From: Chloroflexota bacterium
Lineage (GTDB): Bacteria > Chloroflexota > Dehalococcoidia > Lucifugimonadales > UBA3495
Reading direction: 5' to 3'
Assembly: GCA_028875655.1 (NCBI GenBank)
Contig: JAPPCX010000112.1
Coordinates: forward strand, 64,141-128,140
Length of the DNA stretch: 64,000 nt
Shown: positions 1 to 8,702 of the stretch, piece after piece
Layout: the number at the start of each line of letters is the position of its first letter
How positions within the stretch are numbered: position 1 is the first letter of the stretch
Notes under the pieces: generated by a model
Told to the model about the DNA's origin: nothing
Seen by the model: the letters and a program-made list of their open reading frames with translations, nothing else
The model's database searches: none
Made by a program: the position numbers and the translations under genes

Positions 1-1068
1 GGTACCGGAGCGGTGGCCGGGCCGGCGCTGGGCGGGTTCCTGGTGGACGCATTCGGCTGGAGGGCGGTGTTCTTTGCGACGGTACCGATGGTAGTGGCCA
101 GCATGGGGATGACGCTGGCGATCCTGCCCGGCGGTAGCGACCTGCGCCGAATGCAGAGCGTCAACCAACCTCGGTTCGACTGGCTGGGAGCGTTCCTGTC
201 TTCCAGCGCGCTGCTGGCGTTGCTGTTGGGCATCTCGAACGCGCACCGCGTCGGCTGGACCGCGCCGCCGATACTGGCCGCGGTTGCTGTCTTCGTGACG
301 TTCCTGGCCATTTTCATCTGGTGGGAACTGCGGTATGCCAGCCCCATGCTGGAACTGCGGCTATTCCGCCGGCGCAACTTCTTCCTGGGAGTTACCGCCA
401 ACTACATGATGTTCATGGGCAGTTCGGCGGTGCTGTTTATGACGCCGTTTTACCTGCAGAACGTGTTGGGATACAAGCCGTCGGTGGCGGGGCTGGCGGT
501 GGTGCCGGGCGCGATGTGCATGGCCACCCTGGGGCCGTTGAGCGGGCGGCTTTCCGACCGGTTCGGCTGGCGCAAGTTCACCGTGGCCGGGCTGATGCTG
601 TCGCTGCTCGGAGTGGCGATTCTCTCCCGCCTCTCCAGCGATTCGTCCTTGCTCCACGTGATTCCGGCGCTGATGATGATGAGCAGCGGCATGGGCACGT
701 TTTACTCGCCCAACTCCAGCTCGATTCTGAGCGCGGTGGAGCGGGAAAGCCACGGGGTGATTTCAGGACTGGTCAACCTGATCCGTAACACGGGCAACGT
801 GGTCAGCATCGCCGTGGCTACAGCGATTGTTACAGCAACGATGGGATCGCTGGGCTATGAGCCCAGCCTGGACGCGGTGCGAAACGGAGGAACGGAGGGA
901 GTCGGCGCGGCCTTTACGTCAGGACTCAGATACGCTTTCATTGCCATGATGGGCTCGCTGCTGGTGGCGCTGGTCCTGTCGGCATTGCCCACACACCGGG
1001 AGGGACAAGCCAGGCCGGCGCCAGCGGAAGCAGTTTTGCGTCCGGCCAGCCAGGCACAGGAGGATTAG
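1..1068 (+). CDS. MFS drug exporter, DHA2 (EmrB/QacA) type, 5' end outside window
   Basis: The reading frame is open from base 1, so the gene starts upstream. The first visible residues (GTGAVAGPALGG) are motif C of the drug:H+ antiporter branch of the major facilitator superfamily, which lies in TM5. The remaining 355 residues hold a series of hydrophobic segments, and the segment near 540-570 (GRLSDRFGWRK) is the MFS loop A-type motif of the second half. That layout fits a 14-TM DHA2 protein in the inner membrane. It is followed after 3 nt by the ThDP enzyme, so the two are probably cotranscribed. The substrate cannot be told from sequence. A GTG at 13 could be mistaken for a start, but it sits inside motif C and is not a real start. 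Confidence 0.9.
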   Translation, partial: GTGAVAGPALGGFLVDAFGWRAVFFATVPMVVASMGMTLAILPGGSDLRRMQSVNQPRFDWLGAFLSSSALLALLLGISNAHRVGWTAPPILAAVAVFVTFLAIFIWWELRYASPMLELRLFRRRNFFLGVTANYMMFMGSSAVLFMTPFYLQNVLGYKPSVAGLAVVPGAMCMATLGPLSGRLSDRFGWRKFTVAGLMLSLLGVAILSRLSSDSSLLHVIPALMMMSSGMGTFYSPNSSSILSAVERESHGVISGLVNLIRNTGNVVSIAVATAIVTATMGSLGYEPSLDAVRNGGTEGVGAAFTSGLRYAFIAMMGSLLVALVLSALPTHREGQARPAPAEAVLRPASQAQED

Positions 1069-1071
1069 AAC

Positions 1072-2778
1072 ATGACGACAACCACCACCACTCGAGACGG
1101 CGGAGAGGCCATCCTGGAGGCATTCCGCAACTTGGGCATTGACTACATCATATCGTCGCCCGGGTCGGAATGGGCGCCGGTATGGGAGGCCCTGGCACGG
1201 CAGCAGATCAATGAGACGCCGGGCCCGCGCTACATCAACTGCTGGCACGAAACGCTGGCGGTGAACATCGCGTCGGGTTACACCCGCGTGACCGGCAAGA
1301 TGCAGGCGGTGCTGCTGCACGCCGGCGTGGGATTGTTGCAGGGCAGCATGGGCATTCAGGGCGCCGTTGTGGGTGAAGTGCCCATGCTGGTGTGCTCCGG
1401 CGAGGCCATCAGCTACGGTGAAGATCCGGAGATTGATCCGCAAGCCCAGTGGTATCGCAACCTGAGCGTGGTGGGCGGGCCGGACCGATTCGCCAACGCT
1501 TTCACCAAGTGGAGCGGAAAGGCAACCAGTCCCCACACGCTGTACGAACAGCTGGTGCGTGCCGGGGAACTGGCCCAGCGCGTTCCCCAGGGGCCGACGT
1601 TCCTGGACATTCCCATCGAGACGATGATCCACGACTGGACGCCGGGCAGCAAGATGCGCATGGTTGCCGGCGCGCCGAAAACCCGTCCGGCGGACGAAGA
1701 CATCGCCGGCTTGGCCGAACTGGTGGCGCGGAGCAAGTCGCCGCTGATCATCACCGACTCGGCGGGCCGCGAGGTGGCGGGATTCAACAACCTGGTGGCG
1801 CTGGCCGAGTTGTTCGCCATCCCGGTGGTGGAGTCTGCGGCATTGTACGCCAACTTCCCCAAGAGCCACCCGCTGTACCTGGGCGGACAGTCGGAACGCT
1901 ACCTGAACCAGGCCGACCTGGTGATCCTTGCCGGCAGCAGGGCGCCGTGGTATCCGCCGCAGGCCGGGCCGCAGCACGCCACGGTGGTGGCCATGGGCGA
2001 GACCACTATCAAGGAATACATGGTCTATCAGAACCTGTTTGCCGACCGTTACGTTGAGGGCGACCTGACCCTCGGCCTTGGTTTGCTGGCCGATGCGCTG
2101 CGTCCCGAGACCGAGAAACAGCAGGCCGAGATAGCGGCGCGTCGGGAACGCGTATCCGAGGAGCACGACCGGCTGGCCGAGGCCACCTATGCGGCGGAAT
2201 CGGCGACCAGCGGCAGCAGCCCCATTGATCCGGCATGGCTCGGCGCGGCGCTGAGCGAGGTGATGCCGGAGGACGTGGTGTACGCGGAGGAGGTTACGAC
2301 GCACCGGCCGGCGGTGGGTCGGCACGTGCGCTGGGACCGGCCGCAGAGCTACTACAAAACTAACGGCGGTTTGGGTCAGGGCCTGGGCCTCGCGCTGGGC
2401 GTGAAACTGGCGAAGCGGGACCAGCCGGTGGTGGCGCTGATGGGCGACGGCGGCTTCCTGTACAACCCGGTGACCCAGTGCTTCGGCGTCGCGTGTGAGG
2501 CCGATCTGCCGTTCCTGACGGTGTTGTACAACAACGGGGGCTACGAGGCCATGCGGGGCAACCACCTGGCCTACTACCCGGACGGCGACGCCGCGCAATC
2601 CGGCATCTGGCACGGCGTACACATCCCCGGGCCGGACTATGCCAAGCTGGTGGAACCCTTCGGCGGCTACGGCGAGCGGGTGGATGATCCGGCGCAACTG
2701 CACCAAGCGCTGCGCAACGGCCTGGCGGCAGTGCAGGAGGGGCGCATCGCGCTAATCGACGTCGTCCTGAATAAGTGA
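1072..2778 (+). CDS. Thiamine diphosphate enzyme, acetolactate synthase-like large subunit
   Basis: This 568-residue protein has the three-domain layout of the ThDP decarboxylase/acetolactate synthase family. Glu60 in the CWHETLAVNIASGY segment is the cofactor-activating glutamate. The ThDP/Mg motif runs from GDG (458-460) to NN (487-488), about 30 residues apart as expected. The central domain (about 190-350) resembles the FAD/ADP-binding-like middle domain. AGGAGG at 1058-1063 sits 8 nt before the ATG. No regulatory subunit or other branched-chain amino acid gene is nearby, so this is more likely one of the many catabolic ThDP lyases or decarboxylases than IlvB. Cotranscription with the upstream exporter is likely. 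The exact reaction is unknown. Confidence 0.85.
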   Translation: MTTTTTTRDGGEAILEAFRNLGIDYIISSPGSEWAPVWEALARQQINETPGPRYINCWHETLAVNIASGYTRVTGKMQAVLLHAGVGLLQGSMGIQGAVVGEVPMLVCSGEAISYGEDPEIDPQAQWYRNLSVVGGPDRFANAFTKWSGKATSPHTLYEQLVRAGELAQRVPQGPTFLDIPIETMIHDWTPGSKMRMVAGAPKTRPADEDIAGLAELVARSKSPLIITDSAGREVAGFNNLVALAELFAIPVVESAALYANFPKSHPLYLGGQSERYLNQADLVILAGSRAPWYPPQAGPQHATVVAMGETTIKEYMVYQNLFADRYVEGDLTLGLGLLADALRPETEKQQAEIAARRERVSEEHDRLAEATYAAESATSGSSPIDPAWLGAALSEVMPEDVVYAEEVTTHRPAVGRHVRWDRPQSYYKTNGGLGQGLGLALGVKLAKRDQPVVALMGDGGFLYNPVTQCFGVACEADLPFLTVLYNNGGYEAMRGNHLAYYPDGDAAQSGIWHGVHIPGPDYAKLVEPFGGYGERVDDPAQLHQALRNGLAAVQEGRIALIDVVLNK

Positions 2779-2856
2779 CCGGCAGCACGACGCGGAAAAC
2801 GGCGAACCGTAGCCGTGTGCTAACCTGTATCCCAACACTACGCAGGAGGCGGTACT

Positions 2857-3186
2857 ATGGCCGTCAGCAATGAAGTGCAGCAAAAAGTTGCCGGTCTAAT
2901 GCGGGATTTGCTCACCGAGCGGTTCAAGGACGACTTCGTCTTTGATCCGATTATCGTGCAGTCTGAATATGACGAATACGACGACGAATACCTGCACATC
3001 TACATCATCTTCGACGGCGACCGGAAGAAACTGATTCCGGACAAGACAATTGGCTTGTCGGGTTGCCTCTGGGAAGATGTGGAAAAATTGGGATACCCGC
3101 ATTTGCCAAGCCGGTCGTTCATCAGCAAATCAGAGTGGGAAAAAATGTATATGAAGAAATATCATGAGACCGGCAGAGTGCGATAG
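2857..3186 (+). CDS. Hypothetical acidic protein, partner of the HEPN-like gene
   Basis: I do not recognise the family. The 109 residues are acidic in the middle (SEYDEYDDEYLHIYIIFDGD) with an alternating hydrophobic pattern suggesting a beta-strand core, then a Lys-rich tail. An AGGAGG box at 2843-2848 lies 8 nt before the ATG at 2857. The TAG stop shares its G with the GTG start of the next gene (TAGTG), a sign of translational coupling. Two coupled small genes, one of them HEPN-like, is a common layout for toxin-antitoxin or nucleotidyltransferase/HEPN modules. No nucleotidyltransferase GSx10DxD motif is visible here, so the antitoxin role is only a guess. Confidence 0.7.
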   Translation: MAVSNEVQQKVAGLMRDLLTERFKDDFVFDPIIVQSEYDEYDDEYLHIYIIFDGDRKKLIPDKTIGLSGCLWEDVEKLGYPHLPSRSFISKSEWEKMYMKKYHETGRVR

Positions 3187-3671
3187 TGAACCCGGTGGAA
3201 TTGCTCAGAATAGCCCGGCATCTGGCAGCCGGTGGGGTTGGCAGCGGCCGAGGCCGCCCCCGCCAATCTGAGTTGCAACGCGCCGTCAGCACAACTTACT
3301 ACGCTTTGTTCCACACCCTCGCCCGCTGCTGTGCCGATTTGCTGGTCGGTGCTACCCGCACCAACCGAGATCAAGCGGCCTGGGAACAGACCTACCGCGC
3401 CTTGGAGCACGGTTACGCTCGGAACCAGTGCGACAATCGGATGTCGATGGCACGGTTTCCCACAGAAATTCAGGAGTTCGGCAAGTGGTTCGTTGAAATG
3501 CAACGCCTACGTCACCAGGCTGACTACGACCCTGCGATCGCTTTCTCTCGCGACCGGGTCGAACAGCTAATCGATGACACCGAAGTGGTTATAGCCCAAT
3601 TCAATCGCGTGCCAGCCAGGGAGCGCCGCGGTTTCGCAACCCACGTCCTGTTGCGGTTGCGTCGAGACTAG
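3186..3671 (+). CDS. HEPN-like helical protein
   Basis: This 161-residue, mostly helical protein carries SELQRAVSTTYYALFHTLAR near residues 27-47 and RHQADYDP near 110. That pairing (an S/T-x-YYALFH helix followed by a RHxADYD helix) is what I know from HEPN-domain proteins, many of which are RNases or RNase-derived. It starts with GTG overlapping the stop of the upstream small gene. Its TAG stop overlaps the last codon of the convergent amidase gene by 4 nt. Base composition looks less GC-rich than the flanking enzymes, which hints at transfer. It could be a toxin or a non-toxic HEPN accessory protein; the sequence alone does not decide. Confidence 0.65.
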   Translation: MNPVELLRIARHLAAGGVGSGRGRPRQSELQRAVSTTYYALFHTLARCCADLLVGATRTNRDQAAWEQTYRALEHGYARNQCDNRMSMARFPTEIQEFGKWFVEMQRLRHQADYDPAIAFSRDRVEQLIDDTEVVIAQFNRVPARERRGFATHVLLRLRRD

Positions 3672-4861
3672 CGTGAAAACTGGTGTGTGATTTCCCGCGC
3701 CAACGCTATAAGTTGCTCGTCTGCGCCGTGGTCGCCTAGCAGGGAGAGGCCGATGGGTAGGCCGTTCACCTCGGCGAGCGGGAGGCTGATTTGGGGCCGG
3801 CCGGTGTTGCCGGCGATGGAGGTCAGCGCGCTATTGCGGAGGCGCAGGGTGTGGCGGTCGGACACGGCCTGACCCAACGGCGGCGCGGGGCCGACGATGG
3901 TGGGCAGGCAGACCACGGTTTCGCCGTCCTGGAAAACCTCGTTTATGCGGTTGACGATCCCATCGCGGCCGGCCTGGGCATTCGCCACCTGCTCGTCGGT
4001 TACGGCGCGGGCGGTCACGTAACGGTCGGACACCTCGAAACTCATAGTCGGGTTCACCGCGTCCAGCCAGTCGCGGATGGACAGCCACGCCTCGCGGCTC
4101 TGGAGTATTTGCTGGTGTCCGGACCATTCCTCCAGGCTGGTGGGCGAGAGGCGCTCGGTTATCCGCGAGTCGAAAGCCGCGGCCACGGCATCAATGGCGG
4201 ATTCCAACGCAGCGCGCACCGGCGCCTCCGCCAACTCAAAAGCGTCCTCGGCGATGACCAGCCGGCGCGGACGAGCGGCTTCGGCGGCGGGCGGCAGGAC
4301 AACTGCGCCGACGCGAGCAAAGGTTCCGGCGTCGCGGGCGAACCAGCCGATGGTGTCGTAGCTCGGAGCCTGCAAAAGCATTCCATCCAGAGGGATGCGC
4401 CCGTGGGTGGGACGCAGGCCGTAGAGTCCGCAGAAGCTGGCCGGCACGCGCACCGAGCCGCCGGTGTCGGAGCCGAGGGCGAAATCCACCAACTTGCCGG
4501 CGACTGCCGACGCCGAACCGCTGGACGACCCGCCGGGGACGCGGCCCGGAGCGCGGGGGTTGCGCGGAGTGCCGTAGTGCATATTCTCGCCGAAGATGCC
4601 GCGAGTCAGCTCGTCGGTGATGGTCTTGCCGGTCATGGTTGCGCCGGCGTCCACCAGCGTCTGCACTACCCAGGCGGTAGAACCGGCTGGGCCGTGCGTC
4701 GCCTTCCAGTGGGGGTTGCCGCATCCGGTGACGTGGCCAGCCACGTCGAAGATGTCCTTGGCGGCAAAGGTGAGGCCGGCTAGTGGGCCATCAACTGCGC
4801 CGGGCAGGTAAGCGTCGCTATCAGTGCAGAAGGCGTTGAGGGGGGCGTTTAGCATCGTCAT
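3668..4861 (-). CDS. Amidase signature family hydrolase
   Basis: This 397-residue protein has the Ser-cisSer-Lys triad of the amidase signature family. Lys35 is in LTFAAKDIFDV, the cis-Ser is about residue 112 in PGGSSSGSAS, and the nucleophile is Ser136 in GSDTGGSVRVP. It is shorter than GatA (about 480) and closer in length to plant AMI1-like or small bacterial amidases, so a free-standing amide hydrolase is more likely than a glutamyl-tRNA amidotransferase subunit. No gatB or gatC is nearby. The gene begins 4 nt after the stop of the EEP phosphohydrolase, so the two form a short operon. Its 3' end overlaps the convergent HEPN-like gene. Confidence 0.88.
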   Translation of the reverse strand: MTMLNAPLNAFCTDSDAYLPGAVDGPLAGLTFAAKDIFDVAGHVTGCGNPHWKATHGPAGSTAWVVQTLVDAGATMTGKTITDELTRGIFGENMHYGTPRNPRAPGRVPGGSSSGSASAVAGKLVDFALGSDTGGSVRVPASFCGLYGLRPTHGRIPLDGMLLQAPSYDTIGWFARDAGTFARVGAVVLPPAAEAARPRRLVIAEDAFELAEAPVRAALESAIDAVAAAFDSRITERLSPTSLEEWSGHQQILQSREAWLSIRDWLDAVNPTMSFEVSDRYVTARAVTDEQVANAQAGRDGIVNRINEVFQDGETVVCLPTIVGPAPPLGQAVSDRHTLRLRNSALTSIAGNTGRPQISLPLAEVNGLPIGLSLLGDHGADEQLIALAREITHQFSR

Positions 4862-4865
4862 TCGC

Positions 4866-5690
4866 TCAATCCTTTAATCCTAACCAGGCTTCGGAAACCT
4901 CGGCGACGATTCGGCAGTGGTCGCTGGGTCCCCATTCGTCGGCGCCGTTCATCGCCCGGACATGGATGCTGTCGTGGAATCCTTGTGAGGCGAAAACGTG
5001 GTCGAACTGCGTTGTCGCCGTCGTTGGGTCTTGACGTGGCGTGTGGTAGGTAGGCACGTTCTCGCCACTTGAGTCCCGCGGGCCAAGGTACTCCAGGCCG
5101 AGAGCGTTCATACGATTCATCACGGTCTGCATACGGGCGTCGGAACGGAAATTACCAAAGAACGCCATGTTAAGGTCTCCGGCTGCCAAAATCCTGTGAG
5201 TGGAGTTTTTCGGATTGTGACTAATGAACACCGAGAGGTCGGAAATGATACGGTGCGCGGAAGCGTCCGCATGAATCCATTGTTGGTCTCCAACGCTTGG
5301 ATGGGGAGGACGCCAACGCCCGTACATGGACACGGCGATAAAGGGCTCTTGACCCGACAAGGGCGTGACTCTGGCAACCGCGATGGTGCCGATTCCACTC
5401 ACCGGGAACTCATCAACTTTGGGCCAATAGACGGGCAACCGATACTTAAACCATTCAACCTGCACTCGGTCGGACAATTTCACAACCAGGGGCCACCGCG
5501 TGTACGCTCCCTGTGTCCAAGGAAGCCATGGTTCATAAGGTGTTACAGCGACCCCGTTGCCAACACCAGCGAGTCGTTTCCAGCCGTTGACGGTTACTTC
5601 TTGCAGTAATGCAACGTCAGCATCCATCTCCAGCAATTTCTGGATTGCGTCGCGTCTCGCGTTGGTGTTCCAGCTCACTACCTTGACCAT
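4866..5690 (-). CDS. Endonuclease/exonuclease/phosphatase (EEP) family protein, copy 1
   Basis: This 274-residue protein shows the EEP fold motifs in order: SWNTNARR near the N-terminus, LLQEV with the metal-binding Glu (about 36), AAGDLNM in the middle, FDHVFAS and the C-terminal GPSDHCRI with the catalytic Asp-His pair. Substrates in this family range from DNA to inositol phosphates. I chose the ATG at 5690 because GGAGG sits 5 nt before it; an ATG 12 nt upstream lacks spacing. It is clearly paralogous along its whole length to the protein at 25507-26304, sharing for example WIHADAS.HRIISD and DEWGPSDHCRI. No signal peptide is visible. It leads the short operon with the amidase. Confidence 0.82.
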   Translation of the reverse strand: MVKVVSWNTNARRDAIQKLLEMDADVALLQEVTVNGWKRLAGVGNGVAVTPYEPWLPWTQGAYTRWPLVVKLSDRVQVEWFKYRLPVYWPKVDEFPVSGIGTIAVARVTPLSGQEPFIAVSMYGRWRPPHPSVGDQQWIHADASAHRIISDLSVFISHNPKNSTHRILAAGDLNMAFFGNFRSDARMQTVMNRMNALGLEYLGPRDSSGENVPTYHTPRQDPTTATTQFDHVFASQGFHDSIHVRAMNGADEWGPSDHCRIVAEVSEAWLGLKD

Positions 5691-5754
5691 ACGAACCTCC
5701 ACCGTTCGAAAAGTAGAATTTCACTCGCACGTATATCGGAGAGTCAAAAGGGCC

Positions 5755-7173
5755 CTAGCTCACCGGCCCGCCGAGAGGGGCGCGGGGTTCGCCGCTTTCC
5801 AGGAACTGGCCGTAGCCGGGGTTTTGCTGGATTTCACCGTCCTTGAGCAGCACCTGGCCGCGCAGCATGGTGATCCACGGGCGGCCGTTGACCTGCCAGC
5901 CCTCGAACAGCGTGTAGCCGGCATTGCTGTGGTGGTTCTGCGACGTGAGGATGCGGTCGCCGTTGGGGTCGAGGATCAGGAAGTCGGCGTCGGAACCAAC
6001 CTGGATGACGCCCTTGCGGGGGTAGATGCCGAAGATGCGCGCCGGATTTTCGGCCATGACGCGGGCCAGCCACCAGATGGGCATGCCGCGCTTGACCACG
6101 CCCTCGCTGTACATCAGGGGCACGATAGTCTCGATGCCCGGCGAGCCGAACGGAATGGACGTGCCGTTGGAATCGACAAAGATGTTGTCCCAGCCGGGCT
6201 GCTTGAGCTCGCGGGGGTGCGGCGAGTGGTCGCTGGCGACGATGGACACGTTGCCCTGACGGAGGCCCTGCCACAAGGCGTCGCGGTCGGGGCCGTCCTC
6301 GGGACGCAACGGCGGGCCGATCTTAGCTAGCGGGCCGAACTCGGCCATCTGCTTGTCGGAGAGCAGCAGGTACTGAGGGCAGGTTTCCGTCCAGACCCGC
6401 TGTCCCAGGCTCTGCGCCTGCTTGATGCGCTCCAGGCCCAACTGCGTGCTCAGATGCACGACGTAGGTGGGGCAGCGGGTCGCGCCTGCCATCTTGACGG
6501 CGCGGTTGATGGCCTCCTCTTCCGCCCAGTCGGGGCAGGCGGTGGGGAAGTCGGTGGGATGGGTGTGTCCCTCGCCGATGAGCTTGTTCTCCAGGTACTC
6601 GATGATGTTGCCGCTTTCGCAGTGGAGCTGCAGAACGCCACCGCCGCGGCCCACCATGTCCATGGCTTCGCAGATGTAATCGTCGTCGCACATGCGGCCG
6701 GGGCGCTTCTTGTAGGTCATGAACATCTTGAACGACTTGACGCCCAGGTCGATGGCGTCGGGCAGGCCGGACAGGATGCTGGGCCGGTTCTGGAGGATGA
6801 AATGGAAAGCGAAGTCGGTGAGGGCGCACTGCTCCACGGTTTCGCGGGTGCGGTGCGTGGCCTGGGGCAGTGATTCGTCGCCCTCCAGCTGGTAGGTGCC
6901 GAAGGGAATCAGCGTGGTCAGGCCGGCGTGGGCAGCGGCTAGGGAACCGAGGGCGTAGTCGTCGTGCCCGTCCAGGTGGACGTGGCTGTCGATAAGCCCG
7001 GGCAGGACGAACTTGCCCGACGCGTCGATGTAGTTGTCGGCCGGCGGCAAATACGCCTCCGGGCCGATGGCGACGATCTTCTCGCCGGCGATGGCGATGG
7101 AACTTTCGTACACTTGGGACGAGGTTACGATTTGTCCGCCTACGATGACGGTATCGACGTGGTTGGCGGGCAT
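5755..7173 (-). CDS. Dihydropyrimidinase/hydantoinase-type amidohydrolase
   Basis: This 472-residue cyclic amidohydrolase has a full dinuclear metal site: HVH (64-66) in LIDSHVHLDGH, the carbamylated Lys in the SFKMFMTYK motif, His in LQLHCES, His in YVVHLSTQLG and the catalytic Asp in IVASDHSPHP. These match D-hydantoinase and dihydropyrimidinase, which open cyclic ureides such as hydantoins or dihydrouracil. The start at 7173 is set by AGGAGG 7 nt upstream; a longer frame to 7200 has no ribosome site. No other pyrimidine-degradation gene is adjacent. The neighbour upstream is an acyl-CoA-dehydrogenase-fold enzyme across a repeat element. Substrate is uncertain. Confidence 0.88.
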   Translation of the reverse strand: MPANHVDTVIVGGQIVTSSQVYESSIAIAGEKIVAIGPEAYLPPADNYIDASGKFVLPGLIDSHVHLDGHDDYALGSLAAAHAGLTTLIPFGTYQLEGDESLPQATHRTRETVEQCALTDFAFHFILQNRPSILSGLPDAIDLGVKSFKMFMTYKKRPGRMCDDDYICEAMDMVGRGGGVLQLHCESGNIIEYLENKLIGEGHTHPTDFPTACPDWAEEEAINRAVKMAGATRCPTYVVHLSTQLGLERIKQAQSLGQRVWTETCPQYLLLSDKQMAEFGPLAKIGPPLRPEDGPDRDALWQGLRQGNVSIVASDHSPHPRELKQPGWDNIFVDSNGTSIPFGSPGIETIVPLMYSEGVVKRGMPIWWLARVMAENPARIFGIYPRKGVIQVGSDADFLILDPNGDRILTSQNHHSNAGYTLFEGWQVNGRPWITMLRGQVLLKDGEIQQNPGYGQFLESGEPRAPLGGPVS

Positions 7174-7202
7174 GAGTTGCCTCCTATGCCAGTCGGCCAT
7201 CT

Positions 7203-7290
7203 GTCATTGCGAGGAGCGCAGCGACGTGGCAATCTCGTGGCGTTGGATCGTTGCTGGCTGCCGGGATTGCCACGCGACGCTCGCAATGAC
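7203..7290. repeat. Dispersed inverted repeat, GTCATTGCGAGG type
   Basis: The left arm starts GTCATTGCGAGGAGCGCAG (from 7203) and the right arm ends CGACGCTCGCAATGAC (to 7290), giving an imperfect stem of roughly 26 bp per arm. The same arm sequence is known from many unrelated bacterial genomes as a dispersed, probably miniature mobile or REP-like element. It lies between the amidohydrolase and the next upstream gene. Only one copy is in this window. Confidence 0.75.
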
Positions 7291-7301
7291 GAAAGAGTAT
7301 C

Positions 7302-8477
7302 CTAAAACACGCCCTGCGGTTCCAGGCCCAGCAGGTACTGGCCAGTGGTCTCGTAGTGCATGTAATGCCCCTGCGTATGCTGGGTAATCACGTGTATGTC
7401 CTGGAACCGCCGCTGTATCGGATTGGTCTGGAAAATCGCGCCGGAGCCGGACAGGGTGTAGCACGTGTCCACCACCTGCGCCGAGGTGCGGATGGCGTGG
7501 GTGGTGGCGACGCGCAGTTGTATCCGCTCTTCAATGGTCAGGCTGCCCCTGGCGGACGCCGATTCCCACAGCCGGGCGTGGCTCTCGCGGAGGAAGGCGC
7601 GGGCGGACGAATGGAGCGCGTGGGCCTCGCCGATGGCGCGCTGTGTCGTCTGCTGGTCGCCCAGCCGTACCCCGCCGCGGTAGGGCATCCGGCTGCCGCC
7701 CTCGATGGCGATGTCCAGGCTCTTGCGCGCCACGCCCAATGCCACCGTAGCGAATCCGGTGGCGAACAGCAGCGTGGTGGGAATCACGTACAGCGGCCCG
7801 TCGGACCAGGAATCGCCTTCCTGCAGGAAAGTATGCTCGGCCGGGACAAACAGGTCTTCAGCCTGGAAGCTGAAACTGCCGGTGCCGCGCAGCCCGGCGG
7901 TGTGCCAGAGGTCAACCATGCGCACGTCGCCCTTGGGCATCAGGTGCAGGCGAGTTTGCGGCGGCTGGCCGTCCGTTCCCGCGCCGTTTTCCGGCATCAC
8001 AGGGGCCAGCGCGGCGATCCAGGTGGCATGGTCGCTGCCGCTGCTGAAGTTCCAGTGGCCGCTGAGCCGGTATCCGCCCGGCGCCGGAACCGACTTCGAC
8101 CCTCCGGCCGGCGGCCCGTTGGTGACCACGGCCCGCTGCTCGCCCCAGATCTCTTGCGCCGTAGCCTTGGGCATGCGGGTGGACCTGGTGGAGAAGACGT
8201 TGTTCTGGTTGAGGCACCAGGCAGCGCTGGCATCGGCGCCGGCGAACAACTCCAGGATGCGCAGGAAGTCGGGATGCGCCAGCTCGGCGCCGCCCAGCTC
8301 ACGGGGCAGCAGCAGTCGGAAAAAGCCGGCGTCGGCCAGGTCTGTGGCCAAGTCGGCCGGGATCTGGCGCTCGGCGTCGATGGCATCGGCAGCGTCGGCG
8401 ACGCGCTGCACGAAGGACGGCGCGGCGGTGAGATAGTGGTCAATGTCGGTGGGAACGGCGAGGGTGGTGCTGGTCAT
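7302..8477 (-). CDS. Acyl-CoA dehydrogenase-fold flavin oxidoreductase or monooxygenase
   Basis: This 391-residue protein has the acyl-CoA dehydrogenase layout: helical N-domain (PADLATDLADAGFFRLLLPRE), middle beta domain (GGYRLSGHWNFSSGSDHATW) and a helical C-domain ending in HTQGHYMHYETTGQYLLG. The GHWNFSSG segment and the lack of a clear acyl-CoA catalytic Glu fit the hydroxylase-like branch (two-component flavin monooxygenases related to HsaA/DszC) better than a beta-oxidation enzyme. The reduced-flavin partner is not adjacent. I place the start at 8477 (MTSTTLAV), preceded by a weak GAGAG. It stands alone between repeats, and the substrate is unknown. Confidence 0.8.
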   Translation of the reverse strand: MTSTTLAVPTDIDHYLTAAPSFVQRVADAADAIDAERQIPADLATDLADAGFFRLLLPRELGGAELAHPDFLRILELFAGADASAAWCLNQNNVFSTRSTRMPKATAQEIWGEQRAVVTNGPPAGGSKSVPAPGGYRLSGHWNFSSGSDHATWIAALAPVMPENGAGTDGQPPQTRLHLMPKGDVRMVDLWHTAGLRGTGSFSFQAEDLFVPAEHTFLQEGDSWSDGPLYVIPTTLLFATGFATVALGVARKSLDIAIEGGSRMPYRGGVRLGDQQTTQRAIGEAHALHSSARAFLRESHARLWESASARGSLTIEERIQLRVATTHAIRTSAQVVDTCYTLSGSGAIFQTNPIQRRFQDIHVITQHTQGHYMHYETTGQYLLGLEPQGVF

Positions 8478-8548
8478 CTTTTCTCTCGATATGGGTTGAC
8501 TGGCGACTACGGTACACGGGCGGAATTGCGGTGTCAAAGGGGTTCATC

Positions 8549-8597
8549 CTTCGACAGGCTCAGGATGAGCGGGGGGCCGGGCCAGGATGAGCGGGGG
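8549..8597 (+). repeat. TTCGACAGGCTCAGGATGAGC repeat with partial second copy
   Basis: CTTCGACAGGCTCAGG followed by ATGAGCGG (8549-8572) matches a short dispersed repeat familiar from many bacterial genomes. A truncated copy (AGGATGAGCGG) follows at 8584. Related copies lie at 9973-9997 and, inverted, at 37706-37750. It is intergenic between two genes that diverge. Confidence 0.7.
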
Positions 8598-8702
8598 AGC
8601 CGGGCCGGTTTGAGCGGGGCAGAATGGGCAGGACGACGGCGGACGGCAGGGGCGGGTCGGGTAGTAGAATGGAGAGACACGAGCATCGAACAGGAGACAC
8701 TC

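Noticed and set aside
919-2706. Long open frame of 595 aa on the minus strand
   Set aside because: It runs antisense to the ThDP enzyme, has the Arg/His-rich composition of a mirror frame in GC-rich DNA and no recognisable domain. The plus-strand gene has full catalytic motifs.
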